Positions 1-8,838 of a stretch of 64,000 bases of DNA are shown here, piece by piece; positions within the stretch are counted from its first letter, which is position 1; each line of letters begins with the position of its first letter. The DNA comes from Sphaerisporangium corydalis (GTDB lineage Bacteria; Actinomycetota; Actinomycetes; Streptosporangiales; Streptosporangiaceae), in assembly GCF_025506355.1 (NCBI RefSeq), contig NZ_JANZYP010000005.1, forward strand, positions 124,001 through 188,000, read 5' to 3'. Below the pieces are notes generated by a model. That model saw only the letters and a program-made list of their open reading frames with translations, was not told the DNA's origin and ran no database searches. The translations under genes and the position numbers were made by a program.

Positions 1-545
1 TGATCGGCGACGACAGCGAGGTCGTCGTGATCGACGCGGCGCACGACGCGGCGGGCATCCAGGAGGCGGTCGGCGGGCGCCGGCTGAAGGCGATCGTCTG
101 CACCCACGCGCACAACGATCACATCAACGCGGCCGGGGCGCTGGCCGACGCCACCGGCGCGCCGATCCTGCTGCATCCCGCCGACGCCGTGCTGTGGGAG
201 ATGGTGTACGGGACGGACCGGGGGTACGAGCCGCTCGCGGACGGCGACCTGATCGAGGTGGCGGGCACCGCCCTGCGCGTCCTGCACACGCCCGGCCACG
301 CCCCCGGGGCGGTCTGCCTGTACGCGCGGGACCTGGGCGCGGTCTTCACCGGCGACACGCTCTTCTCGGGCGGGCCCGGGGCCACCGGGCGGTCGTACTC
401 GTCGTTCGACACGATCATCGACTCCATCCGGGACCGGCTTCTGGGGTTGCCTCCGGGTACCGTCGTGCACACCGGCCACGGCGACTCGACGAGCATCGGC
501 GCCGAGCTCCCCGACCTGGAGAAGTGGATCACCCGAGGCCACTGA
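1..545 (+). CDS. MBL-fold metallo-hydrolase (5' end outside window)
   Basis: C-terminal part of a metallo-beta-lactamase-fold hydrolase of the glyoxalase-II-like type; the reading frame is already open at base 3, so the true start lies upstream of the window. The zinc-binding signature is complete: THAHNDH (H-x-H-x-D-H), then HTPGHAPG carrying the next histidine, TGDTLF with the bridging aspartate, and a final HTGHGD. These residues bind a dinuclear metal centre in this family. The C-terminal length and spacing fit small cytosolic thioester or sulfur-transfer hydrolases; the substrate cannot be told from sequence. The stop is followed 25 bp later by a strong hairpin, so the transcript probably ends before the iron genes. 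Confidence 0.9.
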   Translation, partial: IGDDSEVVVIDAAHDAAGIQEAVGGRRLKAIVCTHAHNDHINAAGALADATGAPILLHPADAVLWEMVYGTDRGYEPLADGDLIEVAGTALRVLHTPGHAPGAVCLYARDLGAVFTGDTLFSGGPGATGRSYSSFDTIIDSIRDRLLGLPPGTVVHTGHGDSTSIGAELPDLEKWITRGH

Positions 546-570
546 CCTGGGCAGGGACCCGACCTCGCCT

Positions 571-594
571 CGCGGGCGGCGCACGGCGCCCGCG
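571..594 (+). terminator. Hairpin after the MBL hydrolase
   Basis: A perfect 8-bp GC stem (CGCGGGCG/CGCCCGCG) with an 8-nt loop begins 25 bp after the hydrolase stop. There is no T-run, as is usual for actinobacterial hairpin terminators. Confidence 0.55.
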
Positions 595-678
595 GGCGGG
601 GGGTGGCGGCGCGTACCCGGCCGCCTTGTCGATCACCGACCGGCATGGTGAGGGCACCGTGGGTGTAGCGCACATCAC

Positions 679-723
679 ATAGGCAAGCCTTAGCAGGGTA
701 GGCTACCTTAGGTATGCCTAACC
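679..723 (+). promoter_or_regulatory. Tandem iron boxes (DtxR/IdeR/DmdR type)
   Basis: The 45 bp just upstream of bfd hold overlapping copies of the IdeR/DmdR iron-box theme (TTAGG..GCCTAA). The clearest is TTAGGTATGCCTAA at 708-721, a near-perfect palindrome. GGTAGGCTACC lies at 698-708, and a third, weaker AGGCAAGCCTTA lies at 681-692. Such boxes bind the Fe2+-loaded DtxR-family regulator. Here they probably control bfd and bfr. Whether the effect is repression or activation depends on the position of the transcription start, which cannot be fixed by eye. Confidence 0.75.
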
Positions 724-747
724 TTCCCCTGAAAGGTCCGCCGCCCC

Positions 748-927
748 ATGTATGTATGTGTCTGTCAGGCTGTGACCGAGAACGAGGTCCATGCCTGTAT
801 CGCGGCGGGCGCGAGCAGCGCGCGGGAGATCCGCGACAGCACGGGCGCCGGCAGGGACTGCGCGACATGCGTCAGGAAGATATGTGCGATGCTGAAGCGA
901 TCTAAGGAACTTGTCGCGACGGCATAG
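748..927 (+). CDS. bfd: Bacterioferritin-associated ferredoxin (2Fe-2S)
   Basis: A 59-residue protein that starts with ATG 24 bp after the iron boxes. It has the Bfd arrangement of four cysteine ligands: C-V-C near the N-terminus (residues 4 and 6) and C-A-T-C (residues 39-42 region), which hold one [2Fe-2S] cluster. Bfd docks on bacterioferritin and passes electrons through the haem to reduce and release stored iron. The gene sits 15 bp before bfr, an arrangement found in many bacteria, so the two are almost certainly co-transcribed. The length (about 60 residues) is normal. Its small size makes it easy to miss in gene calling. Confidence 0.9.
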   Translation: MYVCVCQAVTENEVHACIAAGASSAREIRDSTGAGRDCATCVRKICAMLKRSKELVATA

Positions 928-942
928 AAACCGAGGTCCACC

Positions 943-1431
943 ATGCAGGGGGACAAGGACATCATCGCTCTGCTGAACGAGCAGCTGACGTCGGAACTCA
1001 CCGCGATCAACCAATATTTCCTGCACGCCAAGCTGCAGGAGCACTGGGGCTACACCAAGCTCGCCGCCTACACCAGGGCCGAGTCGCTCGACGAGATGCG
1101 GCACGCCGAGGTGCTCACCGACCGCATCCTGTTCCTTGAGGGCCTGCCCAACTACCAGCGCCTGGGCACCCTGCACATCGGGCAGACGGTGAAGGAGCAA
1201 CTGGAGTCCGACCGCCAGCTCGAACTGGAGGTCGTGCAGCGGCTGCGTCCCGGCATCCAGCTCATGCGCGAGCGGGGCGACGTGACCTCCGCCCGGATCT
1301 TCGAGGCCATCCTCGAGGACGAGGAGCACCACATCGACTACCTCGAGACCGAGCTCGCCCTGCTGGACACCCTGGGCGAGGGCCTCTACCTCCAGCGCTT
1401 CGTGGAGCTGCCGAGCAACTCCGGCTCCTAG
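943..1431 (+). CDS. bfr: Bacterioferritin
   Basis: A 162-residue haem-containing ferritin that builds a 24-subunit iron-storage shell with ferroxidase activity. All active-site residues are present at the standard positions: E18, E51, H54, E94, E127 and H130 form the di-iron centre, Y25 is conserved, and M52 in the EMRH motif is the axial haem ligand shared between two subunits. It follows bfd directly and both lie behind iron boxes, so expression should respond to cellular iron through a DtxR/IdeR-family regulator. The length is typical. A strong hairpin closes the operon. Confidence 0.97.
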   Translation: MQGDKDIIALLNEQLTSELTAINQYFLHAKLQEHWGYTKLAAYTRAESLDEMRHAEVLTDRILFLEGLPNYQRLGTLHIGQTVKEQLESDRQLELEVVQRLRPGIQLMRERGDVTSARIFEAILEDEEHHIDYLETELALLDTLGEGLYLQRFVELPSNSGS

Positions 1432-1462
1432 CGCCACCGGCGCCACACCGCGCGCACACGAC

Positions 1463-1493
1463 ACGGCCCGCCGGACCCCGTCCGGCGGGCCGT
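1463..1493 (+). terminator. Strong rho-independent-like hairpin after bfr
   Basis: A perfect 14-bp inverted repeat (left arm 1463-1476, right arm 1480-1493) with a 3-nt CCC loop begins 32 bp after the bfr stop. There is no T-run. Confidence 0.8.
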
Positions 1494-1857
1494 CGGCGTC
1501 CTCGGGCATCCTTCAGGCGGCGTCCTCGGCCGGCCTCCTCTGTGGGGCCGTAGGCGGCCTCCCGAACGCCGCTCATCGCCTTCGCTCCGTCTCCTCGCGT
1601 GTCTTCCGTTTTCTCCGTACGGACCCCCTCCCGGCCCTCCGGCGTGTCGCCCAGGGTCCTTCGCAGGCCCTCCGGCGTGTCCCCGGCGTGTCGCGCCCGT
1701 CGCGCACCGATGCCCTTGGCACGCTTGGGGTACCAGGCAGTGCGGGCGGGCTCATCCACGTTTCTCCGTCTTTGCCCAGGTCAATTGCTGGGTCAACGAC
1801 GAGTCAAACCGCGCGCTGTACCCGGGAAACGATCGCCTAAGGTCCTACGATCGCTTT
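1494..1857. repeat. Non-coding stretch with a 15-bp direct repeat
   Basis: This 364-bp region between the bfr terminator and the response regulator holds no convincing gene. The only structure seen is an exact 15-bp direct repeat, GGCCCTCCGGCGTGT, at 1633-1647 and 1666-1680, with a further degenerate copy just after. The promoter of the response regulator presumably lies in the less GC-rich last 80 bp. Confidence 0.5.
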
Positions 1858-2526
1858 ATGACCTGCGTACTTCTCGCCGAGGATGACACCTCGATCTCCG
1901 AGCCCCTGGCGCGCGCGCTGCGCCGAGAGGGCTATCAGGTGGAGGTGAGCCCTGATGGCCCGCAGGCCCTGGAGAGGGCTCTGTCCGGGGGCGTCGACCT
2001 CATAGTGCTCGACCTGGGCCTACCGGAAATGGACGGCCTGGAGGTCGCCCGTCGCATTCGCGCCGAGGGGCACGGCACGCCCGTGCTCATCCTGACGGCC
2101 CGCGTGGACGAGGTGGACACCGTGGTCGGCCTCGACGCGGGGGCCGACGACTATGTGACCAAGCCGTTCAGGCTCGCCGAACTGCTCGCCCGGGTACGGG
2201 CGCTGCTGCGGCGCGGCACCTCTGAGACCCCCGTGGTCCAGGGCGTGCGCATCGACGCCGACTCGCGGCGTGCCTGGATGGGAGACAAGGAGCTGCACCT
2301 GACCACCAAGGAATTCGACCTGTTGCGCGTGCTCGTCCGTGACGCCGGCAAGGTCGTCACCCGCGAGCAGATCATGCGCGAGGTGTGGGACACCAACTGG
2401 TGGGGGTCCACCAAGACCCTCGACATGCACATATCGTGGCTGCGCCGCAAACTGGGAGATGACGCCGCCAAGCCGCGATACATCACCACGGTTCGTGGGG
2501 TCGGCTTCCGATTCGAGCGCGAATAG
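1858..2526 (+). CDS. OmpR-family response regulator
   Basis: A 222-residue two-component response regulator. The receiver domain (about residues 3-115) has the acidic pair E8/D9-D10, the phosphoacceptor D52 in LDLGLPEMDG, and the lysine of GADDYVTKPF. A C-terminal winged-helix DNA-binding domain (about 130-220) ends in the typical TTVRGVGFRFE. It is followed after 11 bp by its cognate histidine kinase, so the pair forms an operon. The ATG at 1858 fits the receiver-domain start exactly. The signal it answers cannot be read from sequence; homologous pairs next to gtrA and purEK occur in other actinomycetes. Confidence 0.93.
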   Translation: MTCVLLAEDDTSISEPLARALRREGYQVEVSPDGPQALERALSGGVDLIVLDLGLPEMDGLEVARRIRAEGHGTPVLILTARVDEVDTVVGLDAGADDYVTKPFRLAELLARVRALLRRGTSETPVVQGVRIDADSRRAWMGDKELHLTTKEFDLLRVLVRDAGKVVTREQIMREVWDTNWWGSTKTLDMHISWLRRKLGDDAAKPRYITTVRGVGFRFERE

Positions 2527-2537
2527 CCCATAACTAG

Positions 2538-3809
2538 ATGCGTCGGAGGTTACTGTCCTCGACCCTGGTGGTCGCGGCCATCGCGGTCCTGCTTCTGGGC
2601 GTCCCGCTCGGCCTGGTGGTGACCCGCCTCATCAACGACGAGGCGGTCCAGCAGCTCCGGGCCCAGGCGACGCTGCTGCTCAGCCAGGTGGAATACGCAC
2701 GCATCGAGGATCGGCCGATCGATCCCGACGAGCTGCAGCGGCAGTATCCCAACAGGTACGTCCAGATCTTCATCCGTAACAGCCCCACGGTCATCGTGGG
2801 CGCCGGGCCGCCCGCGGACCGGCAGATGACCGAGGAGACCCATTCGGAGAGCGGGGTCTATGTCCGGATAACGCGAGACCGAGCCCAGGTGGAGCGCAAT
2901 GTCCGGGGATGGCTCATGCTCATCGTGGCCCTGGCCGGGCTGGCGCTCGCGGTCGCGGTCTCGCTCTCCGTCGTGCAGTCACGCAGGCTCGCCCTGCCGC
3001 TCCTGGACCTGGCCAGGATCGCGGAGCGGCTGGGATCGGGTGACGCGCGGCCGAGCAGGCACCGCTACGGCATACCCGAGCTCGACCGGGTGGCCGAGGT
3101 GCTCGACCGCAGCGCCACCCGCATCTCCGAGCTGCTCAGCCGGGAGCGGGAGTTCGCGACCGACGCCTCCCACCAGTTGCGCACGCCGCTCACCGGCCTC
3201 ACCATGCGGCTGGAGGAGATCGTCGCCGCCGCGACCCACCCCGCGACCGTACGCGAGGAGGGGGAGGCGGCGATCGTCCAGGCCGAACGGCTCACCGCCG
3301 TCATCGACGAGCTGCTCGCCGCCGCCCGGCGGCAGCGCCACGCCCAGGCGGAGGCCATCTCGGTGGACGAGGTGCTGCGCCAGCAGATCACCGAATGGGA
3401 GCCCGCCTTCCGCAGGTCCAGGCGGTCGCTCCACCTCGACGGGAGCAGGGGGCTGCGCGCGCTCGTCAGCAAGGGCGGGCTGAGCCAGGTGGTGTCGACG
3501 CTGCTGGAGAACTCCCTGGAGCACGGCGGCGGGCCGGTCACGATCACGACGGGCAGCTCGGAGAAGTCGATCGTGATCGAGGTGGCCGACCGGGGGCCGG
3601 GGATCCCCGAGCACCTCCGCGCCCGCGTGTTCGACCGCAACGTCAGCGGCGCCGGGGGCACCGGGCTGGGGCTGACGCTGGCCCGGGCGCTGACCGCCTC
3701 CGACGGCGGCCGTCTGGAGCTCGTACGGCCGCGTCCGGCCGTGTTCGCGCTGTTCCTGCGACCGGCGGACGAGAACGCCCGGCACAGGGTGGTCAGCGGC
3801 CCCGCGTGA
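2538..3809 (+). CDS. Sensor histidine kinase
   Basis: A 423-residue membrane histidine kinase, partner of the regulator just upstream. Transmembrane segments lie at about residues 8-30 and 123-146, with a small extracytoplasmic sensor of roughly 90 residues between them, then a HAMP linker (146-200). The dimerisation/phosphoacceptor motif is SHQLRTPLTG with H212. The ATPase domain has the N-box LLENSLEHG, DRGPGIP and GTGLGLTLA. The small sensor gives no hint of a ligand. The stop codon lies inside a 23-bp tandem duplication that also contains the stop of the convergent gtrA-like gene. Confidence 0.93.
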   Translation: MRRRLLSSTLVVAAIAVLLLGVPLGLVVTRLINDEAVQQLRAQATLLLSQVEYARIEDRPIDPDELQRQYPNRYVQIFIRNSPTVIVGAGPPADRQMTEETHSESGVYVRITRDRAQVERNVRGWLMLIVALAGLALAVAVSLSVVQSRRLALPLLDLARIAERLGSGDARPSRHRYGIPELDRVAEVLDRSATRISELLSREREFATDASHQLRTPLTGLTMRLEEIVAAATHPATVREEGEAAIVQAERLTAVIDELLAAARRQRHAQAEAISVDEVLRQQITEWEPAFRRSRRSLHLDGSRGLRALVSKGGLSQVVSTLLENSLEHGGGPVTITTGSSEKSIVIEVADRGPGIPEHLRARVFDRNVSGAGGTGLGLTLARALTASDGGRLELVRPRPAVFALFLRPADENARHRVVSGPA

Positions 3810-3838
3810 TCGGGCGGTCAGCGGCCCCGCGTGATCGG
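3791..3838. repeat. 23-bp tandem duplication across two convergent stop codons
   Basis: The same 23-bp sequence (beginning GGTCAGCGGCCCCGCGTGAT) occurs at 3791-3813 and 3816-3838, a period of 25 bp. Each copy contains both a TGA for the plus-strand kinase frame and a TCA (minus-strand TGA) for the GtrA frame. The kinase uses the stop in the first copy and GtrA the stop in the second, so the genes end 8 bp apart. Confidence 0.9.
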
Positions 3839-4426
3839 CTGGTCGGGGGCCGGGATCGGGGTGCCCGGAGGTTCGGGGGCCGGGATCGGGGTGGGGCGGG
3901 GGGCCAGCGCGGCGCCGGCGGTGTCGGGGGAGGGCTCGTGGGAGGGGTCGTCGCCGGTTTCGGGGAGCCCGGTGTGCGGGTCGACCGAGGGCAGCCCCGG
4001 CGGGAGGAACACCCACTTCTTGTACGACCAGAACCGGAACAGCGTCCCCAGGGCGGTTCCGATGATCAGCGAGATGTTGTAGCTGAGCGGATCGCCCATC
4101 TTCAGCGTGTACTCGACGAAGCCGATGATCAGCAGGGAGATCAGCAGGCCGATGCCGTTCAGCACGAAGAACAGGAAGTACTCGCGGGCCAGGCCCGTCT
4201 GCTCACGGTCCCGCCAGGTCCAGTAGCGGTTGGCGAGGTAGGCCAGGGTCGCCGCGAACACCGTGGCGACGGCCTTGGACGTCAGCGGGCCCTGGTGCGC
4301 TCCGTAGCGCACCAGATTGGTGCCGCCGAAGTCGACCACGAACGCGACGGCGCCGACCGTGCCGAACTTCGCGAGCTCGCGGAACAGCGAGGAGAACCTG
4401 TCATACAGGCGACGGATGGGCTGCAC
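3818..4426 (-). CDS. GtrA-family membrane protein
   Basis: A 202-residue integral membrane protein of the GtrA family, small four-helix proteins thought to move lipid-linked sugars across the cytoplasmic membrane for wall or glycan assembly. Four hydrophobic segments occupy about residues 18-145, beginning FGTVGAVAFVVDFGG. The last 55 residues are a low-complexity Pro/Asp tail (repeated PIPAP and PDQP-like units), longer than in typical GtrA proteins and encoded by locally repeated DNA. The start is GTG preceded by AGGAAGGA at good spacing. It is convergent with the kinase gene and divergent from the lipoprotein gene. Confidence 0.88.
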   Translation of the reverse strand: MQPIRRLYDRFSSLFRELAKFGTVGAVAFVVDFGGTNLVRYGAHQGPLTSKAVATVFAATLAYLANRYWTWRDREQTGLAREYFLFFVLNGIGLLISLLIIGFVEYTLKMGDPLSYNISLIIGTALGTLFRFWSYKKWVFLPPGLPSVDPHTGLPETGDDPSHEPSPDTAGAALAPRPTPIPAPEPPGTPIPAPDQPITRGR

Positions 4427-4605
4427 AACGGTCCTTCCTGGGTTCTGAGGCTCCTTCAGGTTACCGGTGCCCCGGTGCGCCTCGTGTCCGGTCGGCCGAG
4501 CCGGCCATCCAGACTATTTGGCGAATTATCCGTTATTTCACAGCTAGTAACTGACCTGGCGCGCTAGGCTGCCTCGCAGATCGCGAAGGGTGTGCACTGG
4601 AAGAG

Positions 4606-5565
4606 GTGGCTCCTGGCGTGCTGCGCCGACTGCTCGCTGTGGGAATCAGTGTGGGCCTGCTGACAGCCTGTGGCGCACAGGCCAACGGCCGCCCGGCTCC
4701 CACAGGGAATCCCGCCAGTGAGACCGCCACCTCGGGATCGGTGGGCCCAGATGACGCCGAGAAAGCGTTCGGCCTGCTCAAAGAGCTCGACGACGCCTGG
4801 AAGAAGCGCGACTGCACCAAGGTCCTCTTCCTGACGACCTCGGCCGAGAGCGAGCTGGGCGGCCGTGCCTGCGAGGCGACCCGGAACGGCCGCCCGGCTC
4901 CCCCCTCCCTCGACTACAGCGACGTCGACTACTTCCTGCCCGACCGTCCCGCCGAACACCCGTGGTTCGTCGCGCTGGCGCGCAAACCCCAGCCGTCGTA
5001 CTTCGTCTTCGCCTACGAGGAGGACCGCTGGCGGCTCGCGGACGGCCCCGTGCGGATCACCGGCAAGGCCCCCGAGCTCGACGCCGACCAGACGACCCGC
5101 GTCGTCCCCACCGACGACCCCGACGACGGGGTCCGCGCCCGGCTCGTCCCGCAGAAGCACCTGGCCTTCCTGTCCGACCGCTTCGGGCTGAGCGGCGTGC
5201 GGTTCTCCTCAGGCGACCCGATGCGCGCCCTGCTCACCGAGCTGGTCAAGAAGCCGGCCACCGTACGTCCCGACCGGTTCAGCTCCGACGTCCAGCTCGT
5301 GCCCGCCGACGCGCGGGCCCTCGGGGTGAAGGGCGGCGGCGCGCTGGTCTTCCACGCGCTCAAGATCTACTACACGCAGAAGACCGGCGCCCGCAAGCTC
5401 GCCCACCCGCTGTACGGGGCCGCCGCCGTGCGCGCGTTCACCGGCAAGGGAAGCCTCAAGGTCCAGCACACCGCGGAAGTGATCATGCTGGCCACCCGGG
5501 TCGACCCCGACGGGAAACTGACGACCGTGGCCATGACCAGAGGGCTCGCCGACATCACCCCCTGA
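4606..5565 (+). CDS. Putative secreted lipoprotein
   Basis: About 319 residues with a bacterial lipoprotein signal: basic RR, hydrophobic stretch, and lipobox LLTAC, so it is probably lipid-anchored outside the membrane. The open frame starts at GTG 4606, but GTG 4618 is 11 nt after GGAAGAGG and gives a more normal signal peptide. I do not recognise the mature domain. It contains a tract around YFVFAYEEDRWRL typical of NTF2/Mce-associated-type folds, then a second half with alternating strands. Such proteins are common next to purK in actinomycetes, without known function. purK begins 24 bp downstream, so the two may share a transcript. Confidence 0.75.
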   Translation: MAPGVLRRLLAVGISVGLLTACGAQANGRPAPTGNPASETATSGSVGPDDAEKAFGLLKELDDAWKKRDCTKVLFLTTSAESELGGRACEATRNGRPAPPSLDYSDVDYFLPDRPAEHPWFVALARKPQPSYFVFAYEEDRWRLADGPVRITGKAPELDADQTTRVVPTDDPDDGVRARLVPQKHLAFLSDRFGLSGVRFSSGDPMRALLTELVKKPATVRPDRFSSDVQLVPADARALGVKGGGALVFHALKIYYTQKTGARKLAHPLYGAAAVRAFTGKGSLKVQHTAEVIMLATRVDPDGKLTTVAMTRGLADITP

Positions 5566-5589
5566 CGGCCCTGGGTAGGGTTTGGGCTT

Positions 5590-6759
5590 GTGACCAGTGT
5601 TGTGACCAGGACTGAAACCCCTCCCATCGGGCCGGTCGTCGGCATGGTGGGCGCCGGCCAGCTCGCCCGGATGACCCAGCAGGCCGCCATCGCCCTCGGC
5701 GTCGAACTGCGCGTGCTCGCGAACTCGCCCAGCGAGAGCGCCGCGCGGGTGATCGTCGACACCCGGCTCGGCGACTACCGCGACCTCGCCACCCTGCGCG
5801 CGTTCGCCGAGGGCTGTGACGCGATCACCTTCGACCACGAGCACGTGCCGACCGGCCACGTCGCCGCGCTCGCCGCCGACGGCCACGCCGTCCACCCGGG
5901 CGCGGACGCGCTCGTACACGCGCAGGACAAGATCGTGATGCGCGAGCGGCTCACCGCGATCGGCGCCCCGTGCCCGGCCTGGGCGCGGGTCTCCTCCGCC
6001 GACGACCTCGACCGCTTCGCCAAGGAGCACGGCTGGCCCGTCGTGCTCAAGGCCGTGCGCGGCGGCTACGACGGCCGGGGCGTGTGGGTGTGCGCGTCCG
6101 CGGCGGACGCCGAGGAGGTGCTGGCCAGCGGGACCGGTCTCATGGCCGAGGCGTTCGTCCCGTTCGAGCGTGAGCTGGCCGTCCTCGTGGCCCGCTCGCC
6201 GCACGGCCAGGGCGTCAGCTACCCCGTCGTGGAGACCGTCCAGCGGGACGGCATCTGCGTCGAGGTGATCGCCCCTGCGCCCGGCCTCGACCCCGAGGAC
6301 GCCGCGGCGGCGCAGCACATCGCCCTCAAGATCGCGAGCGAGCTGGGGGTCACCGGGCTGCTGGCCGTCGAGATGTTCCAGCTCCCCGGCGGCCGGATCA
6401 TGGTCAACGAGCTGGCGATGCGCCCGCACAACAGCGGCCACTGGACGATCGAGGGCTCTCGCACGTCCCAGTTCGAGCAGCACCTGCGGGCCGTGCTCGA
6501 CCTGCCGCTCGGGTCGCCCGCCCCGGTGGCGCCCGTGGTGGTCATGGTCAACCTGCTCGGCGGCGACGACCCCGACGTCTTCGCCCGCTACGAGCACGTC
6601 ATGGCGCACGATCCTGGGGTCAAGATCCACTTCTACGGTAAGGAGGTGCGTCCCGGCCGCAAGATCGGGCACGTCACCGCCTTCGGCACCGACCTCGGCG
6701 AGGTACGCGCCCGCGCCCGCCACGCCGCCGTCCACCTCATGACCGGGGAGTACGTGTGA
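5590..6759 (+). CDS. purK: N5-carboxyaminoimidazole ribonucleotide synthase
   Basis: A 389-residue ATP-grasp enzyme that uses ATP and bicarbonate to turn aminoimidazole ribonucleotide into N5-CAIR, in de novo purine synthesis. The N-terminal part has [12 protein letters not shown] (PurK-type nucleotide fold); the ATP-grasp core has [13 protein letters not shown] and the metal-binding [16 protein letters not shown]. The open frame starts with GTG 5590, with a second GTG at 5602; the conserved part starts about 14 residues in. It runs directly into purE with stop/start overlap, as is usual for purK-purE. Confidence 0.95.
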   Translation: MTSVVTRTETPPIGPVVGMVGAGQLARMTQQAAIALGVELRVLANSPSESAARVIVDTRLGDYRDLATLRAFAEGCDAITFDHEHVPTGHVAALAADGHAVHPGADALVHAQDKIVMRERLTAIGAPCPAWARVSSADDLDRFAKEHGWPVVLKAVRGGYDGRGVWVCASAADAEEVLASGTGLMAEAFVPFERELAVLVARSPHGQGVSYPVVETVQRDGICVEVIAPAPGLDPEDAAAAQHIALKIASELGVTGLLAVEMFQLPGGRIMVNELAMRPHNSGHWTIEGSRTSQFEQHLRAVLDLPLGSPAPVAPVVVMVNLLGGDDPDVFARYEHVMAHDPGVKIHFYGKEVRPGRKIGHVTAFGTDLGEVRARARHAAVHLMTGEYV

Positions 6760-7373
6760 TGTCCGCCGGCGAGAACCTGGGCGCACGTGCGACGTCCGCA
6801 GAGGACCCGGACGCCCGTGCGACTGGGTCCGCGGAGGGCCCGGGCACTCATGTGACGGCCGCGAACCCCGTGGTCGGCATCGTCATGGGCAGCGACTCCG
6901 ACTGGCCGGTGATGCGGCTCGCCGCCGAGGCGCTGGGCGAGTTCGGCGTCCCGTTCGAGGCCGACGTGGTCTCGGCGCACCGCATGCCGCACGAGATGAT
7001 CGCCTACGGCGAGCAGGCAGCGGGACGGGGGTTGCGGGTGATCATCGCCGGGGCCGGGGGAGCCGCCCACCTGCCCGGCATGCTGGCCTCGGTGACCCCG
7101 CTGCCGGTGATCGGGGTGCCGGTGCCGCTGAAGTACCTCGACGGCATGGACTCGCTGCTGTCCATCGTCCAGATGCCCGCCGGGGTGCCCGTGGCGACCG
7201 TGGCCGTCGGCGGGGCCCGCAACGCCGGGTTGCTCGCCGTCCGGATCCTCGCCGCCGCCGACGAGGGGCTGCGGGCCAGGATGACGGGCTTCCAGGCCAC
7301 CCTCAGGGACCAGGCGCACGCCAAGGGCGAACGCCTCCGCGCCGAGGCCCGCGACCTCGGCTCGACGGCCTGA
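6756..7373 (+). CDS. purE: N5-carboxyaminoimidazole ribonucleotide mutase
   Basis: Class I PurE, which rearranges N5-CAIR to CAIR directly after PurK. The core starts at about residue 37 with [14 protein letters not shown] and has SAHRMPHE and the [10 protein letters not shown] loop that hold the substrate. The gene overlaps purK: GTG 6756 or ATG 6759 (TGATG). These starts add about 35 residues of degenerate repeat ([20 protein letters not shown]) not found in ordinary PurE, which is 160-170 residues long. GTG 6852 would give a normal 173-residue protein. The enzyme is convergent with the UDP-glucose dehydrogenase gene and separated from it by repeats and a hairpin. Confidence 0.95.
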   Translation: MMSAGENLGARATSAEDPDARATGSAEGPGTHVTAANPVVGIVMGSDSDWPVMRLAAEALGEFGVPFEADVVSAHRMPHEMIAYGEQAAGRGLRVIIAGAGGAAHLPGMLASVTPLPVIGVPVPLKYLDGMDSLLSIVQMPAGVPVATVAVGGARNAGLLAVRILAAADEGLRARMTGFQATLRDQAHAKGERLRAEARDLGSTA

Positions 7374-7402
7374 ATCAGGGTTTGAACGACTGGGCTCGAA
7401 CT

Positions 7403-7475
7403 ACGGGCTGAACCACGGCCTGAAACGACGGGCTGAACCACGGCCTGAAACGACGGGCTGAACGACGGCCGAACG
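7403..7475. repeat. 25-bp tandem repeat after purE
   Basis: Two exact tandem copies of a 25-bp unit (ACGGGCTGAACCACGGCCTG plus AAACG) at 7403-7427 and 7428-7452, followed by a shortened third copy to 7475. Degenerate units reach back to the purE stop. It lies in the gap between convergent genes. Confidence 0.9.
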
Positions 7476-7505
7476 CGGCCGGGCCCGCGACGGTGGGCCC
7501 GGCCG
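7476..7505. terminator. Bidirectional hairpin between purE and ugd
   Basis: A perfect 11-bp stem (CGGCCGGGCCC/GGGCCCGGCCG) with an 8-nt loop lies between the two convergent stop codons and can serve both directions. Confidence 0.75.
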
Positions 7506-7518
7506 GGGGTGCCGCAGG

Positions 7519-8838
7519 TCAGGGGCGGCCGAGCGCCCGGTAGTGCCAGCCGGACGCGCGCCAGGTCTCGGCGTCCAGGGCGTTGCGCCCGTCCACGATT
7601 TTGCGGGCGGCCACGACGTCGCCGAGCCGCTCGGGGTCCAGGTCGATGAACTCCTGCCACTCGGTCAGCAGCAGCACGACGTGCGCGCCCCGGGCCGCGT
7701 CCAGCGCCGAGGAGCCGAACCCGAGCGTCGGATGCGCCTTGCGCGCGTTGCCGAGCGCCACCGGGTCGTACACCGTGACCTTGCCGCCCTGCTCACGGAT
7801 CTTCACCGCCACGTCCAGCGCGGGGGAGTCGCGGATGTCGTCGGAGTTGGGCTTGAACGCCGCCCCGAGCACCCCGACCGTGCAGCCGCGGAACGACCCG
7901 CCGGCCAGCTCGCGGGCCAGGTCCACCATGCGGGCCCGGCGGCGCATGTTGATGGCGTCCACCTCGCGCAGGAACGTCAGCGCCTGGTCGGCGCCCAGCT
8001 CGCCGGCCCGTGCCATGAACGCCCGGATGTCCTTGGGAAGGCAGCCGCCGCCGAAGCCCAGGCCGGGGTTGAGGAACCGGCCGCCGATGCGCTCGTCGAA
8101 CGACAGCGCGAGGGACAGGTCCTTGACGTCGGCGTGCGCCGCCTCGCAGACCTCGGCCATGGCGTTGATGAAGGAGATCTTGGTGGCCAGGAAGGCGTTG
8201 GCGGCCACCTTGACCAGCTCGGCGGTCGGATAGTCCGTGATGATCAGAGGGGTGCCCTCCGCCAGCATGGACTCGTACACCTCCCGCATCACCTTCTCGG
8301 CCTTGTCCGAGACCACGCCGAGCACGATGCGGTCGGGGTGCATGGTGTCGCGTACGGCGAAGCCCTCGCGCAGGAACTCGGGGTTCCAGGCCAGCTCCAC
8401 CTGGTCCCCGGCGGGGGCGAGCCGGGTCAGCTTGTCGGCCAGCCGCTGCGCGGTGCCCACCGGAACGGTCGACTTGCCGATCACGAGGCATTCGCGGGTG
8501 AGGTACGGCGCGAGCGACTCCACGACGGCGTCCAGGTAGGACACGTCGGCGGCGTACTCGCCCTTCTTCTGCGGCGTCCCCACGCAGACGAAGTGCACGT
8601 CGCCGAACTCGGCGGCCTCCTCGTAGGAGGTCGTGAAGCGTAGCCGCCCCGACTCCAGCCCGCGCTGGAGCAGTTCCTCGAGCCCGGGCTCGTGGATGGG
8701 CAGCTCACCGGCCTGCAGCCGGGCCACCTTCGCCGGGTCCACGTCCAGCCCCAGCACCTCGAAGCCCAGCGCGGCCATGCACGCCGCGTGCGTGGCACCC
8801 AAGTATCCGGTCCCCAGGACCGTCAGGCGATAGGACAC
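7519..8838 (-). CDS. UDP-glucose/GDP-mannose dehydrogenase family (UDP-glucose 6-dehydrogenase)
   Basis: A 439-residue NAD-dependent enzyme that oxidises UDP-glucose twice to UDP-glucuronate, a precursor of acidic cell-surface sugars. The Rossmann motif [13 protein letters not shown] starts within ten residues of the N-terminus. NPEFLREG and the catalytic cysteine in [11 protein letters not shown] follow, with the C-terminal UDP-binding domain after. The frame is open to 8925, but GTG 8838 lies 7 nt after a perfect AAGGAG (8846-8851) and matches the family start, so the upstream 29 residues are rejected. It is divergent from the acyl-CoA dehydrogenase. UDP-galactose or UDP-ManNAc dehydrogenase are less likely alternatives. 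Confidence 0.92.
   Translation of the reverse strand: MSYRLTVLGTGYLGATHAACMAALGFEVLGLDVDPAKVARLQAGELPIHEPGLEELLQRGLESGRLRFTTSYEEAAEFGDVHFVCVGTPQKKGEYAADVSYLDAVVESLAPYLTRECLVIGKSTVPVGTAQRLADKLTRLAPAGDQVELAWNPEFLREGFAVRDTMHPDRIVLGVVSDKAEKVMREVYESMLAEGTPLIITDYPTAELVKVAANAFLATKISFINAMAEVCEAAHADVKDLSLALSFDERIGGRFLNPGLGFGGGCLPKDIRAFMARAGELGADQALTFLREVDAINMRRRARMVDLARELAGGSFRGCTVGVLGAAFKPNSDDIRDSPALDVAVKIREQGGKVTVYDPVALGNARKAHPTLGFGSSALDAARGAHVVLLLTEWQEFIDLDPERLGDVVAARKIVDGRNALDAETWRASGWHYRALGRP

Noticed and set aside
5209-6786. 525-residue minus-strand open frame over purK
   Set aside because: Antisense shadow; no motif, and purK motifs on the plus strand are complete.
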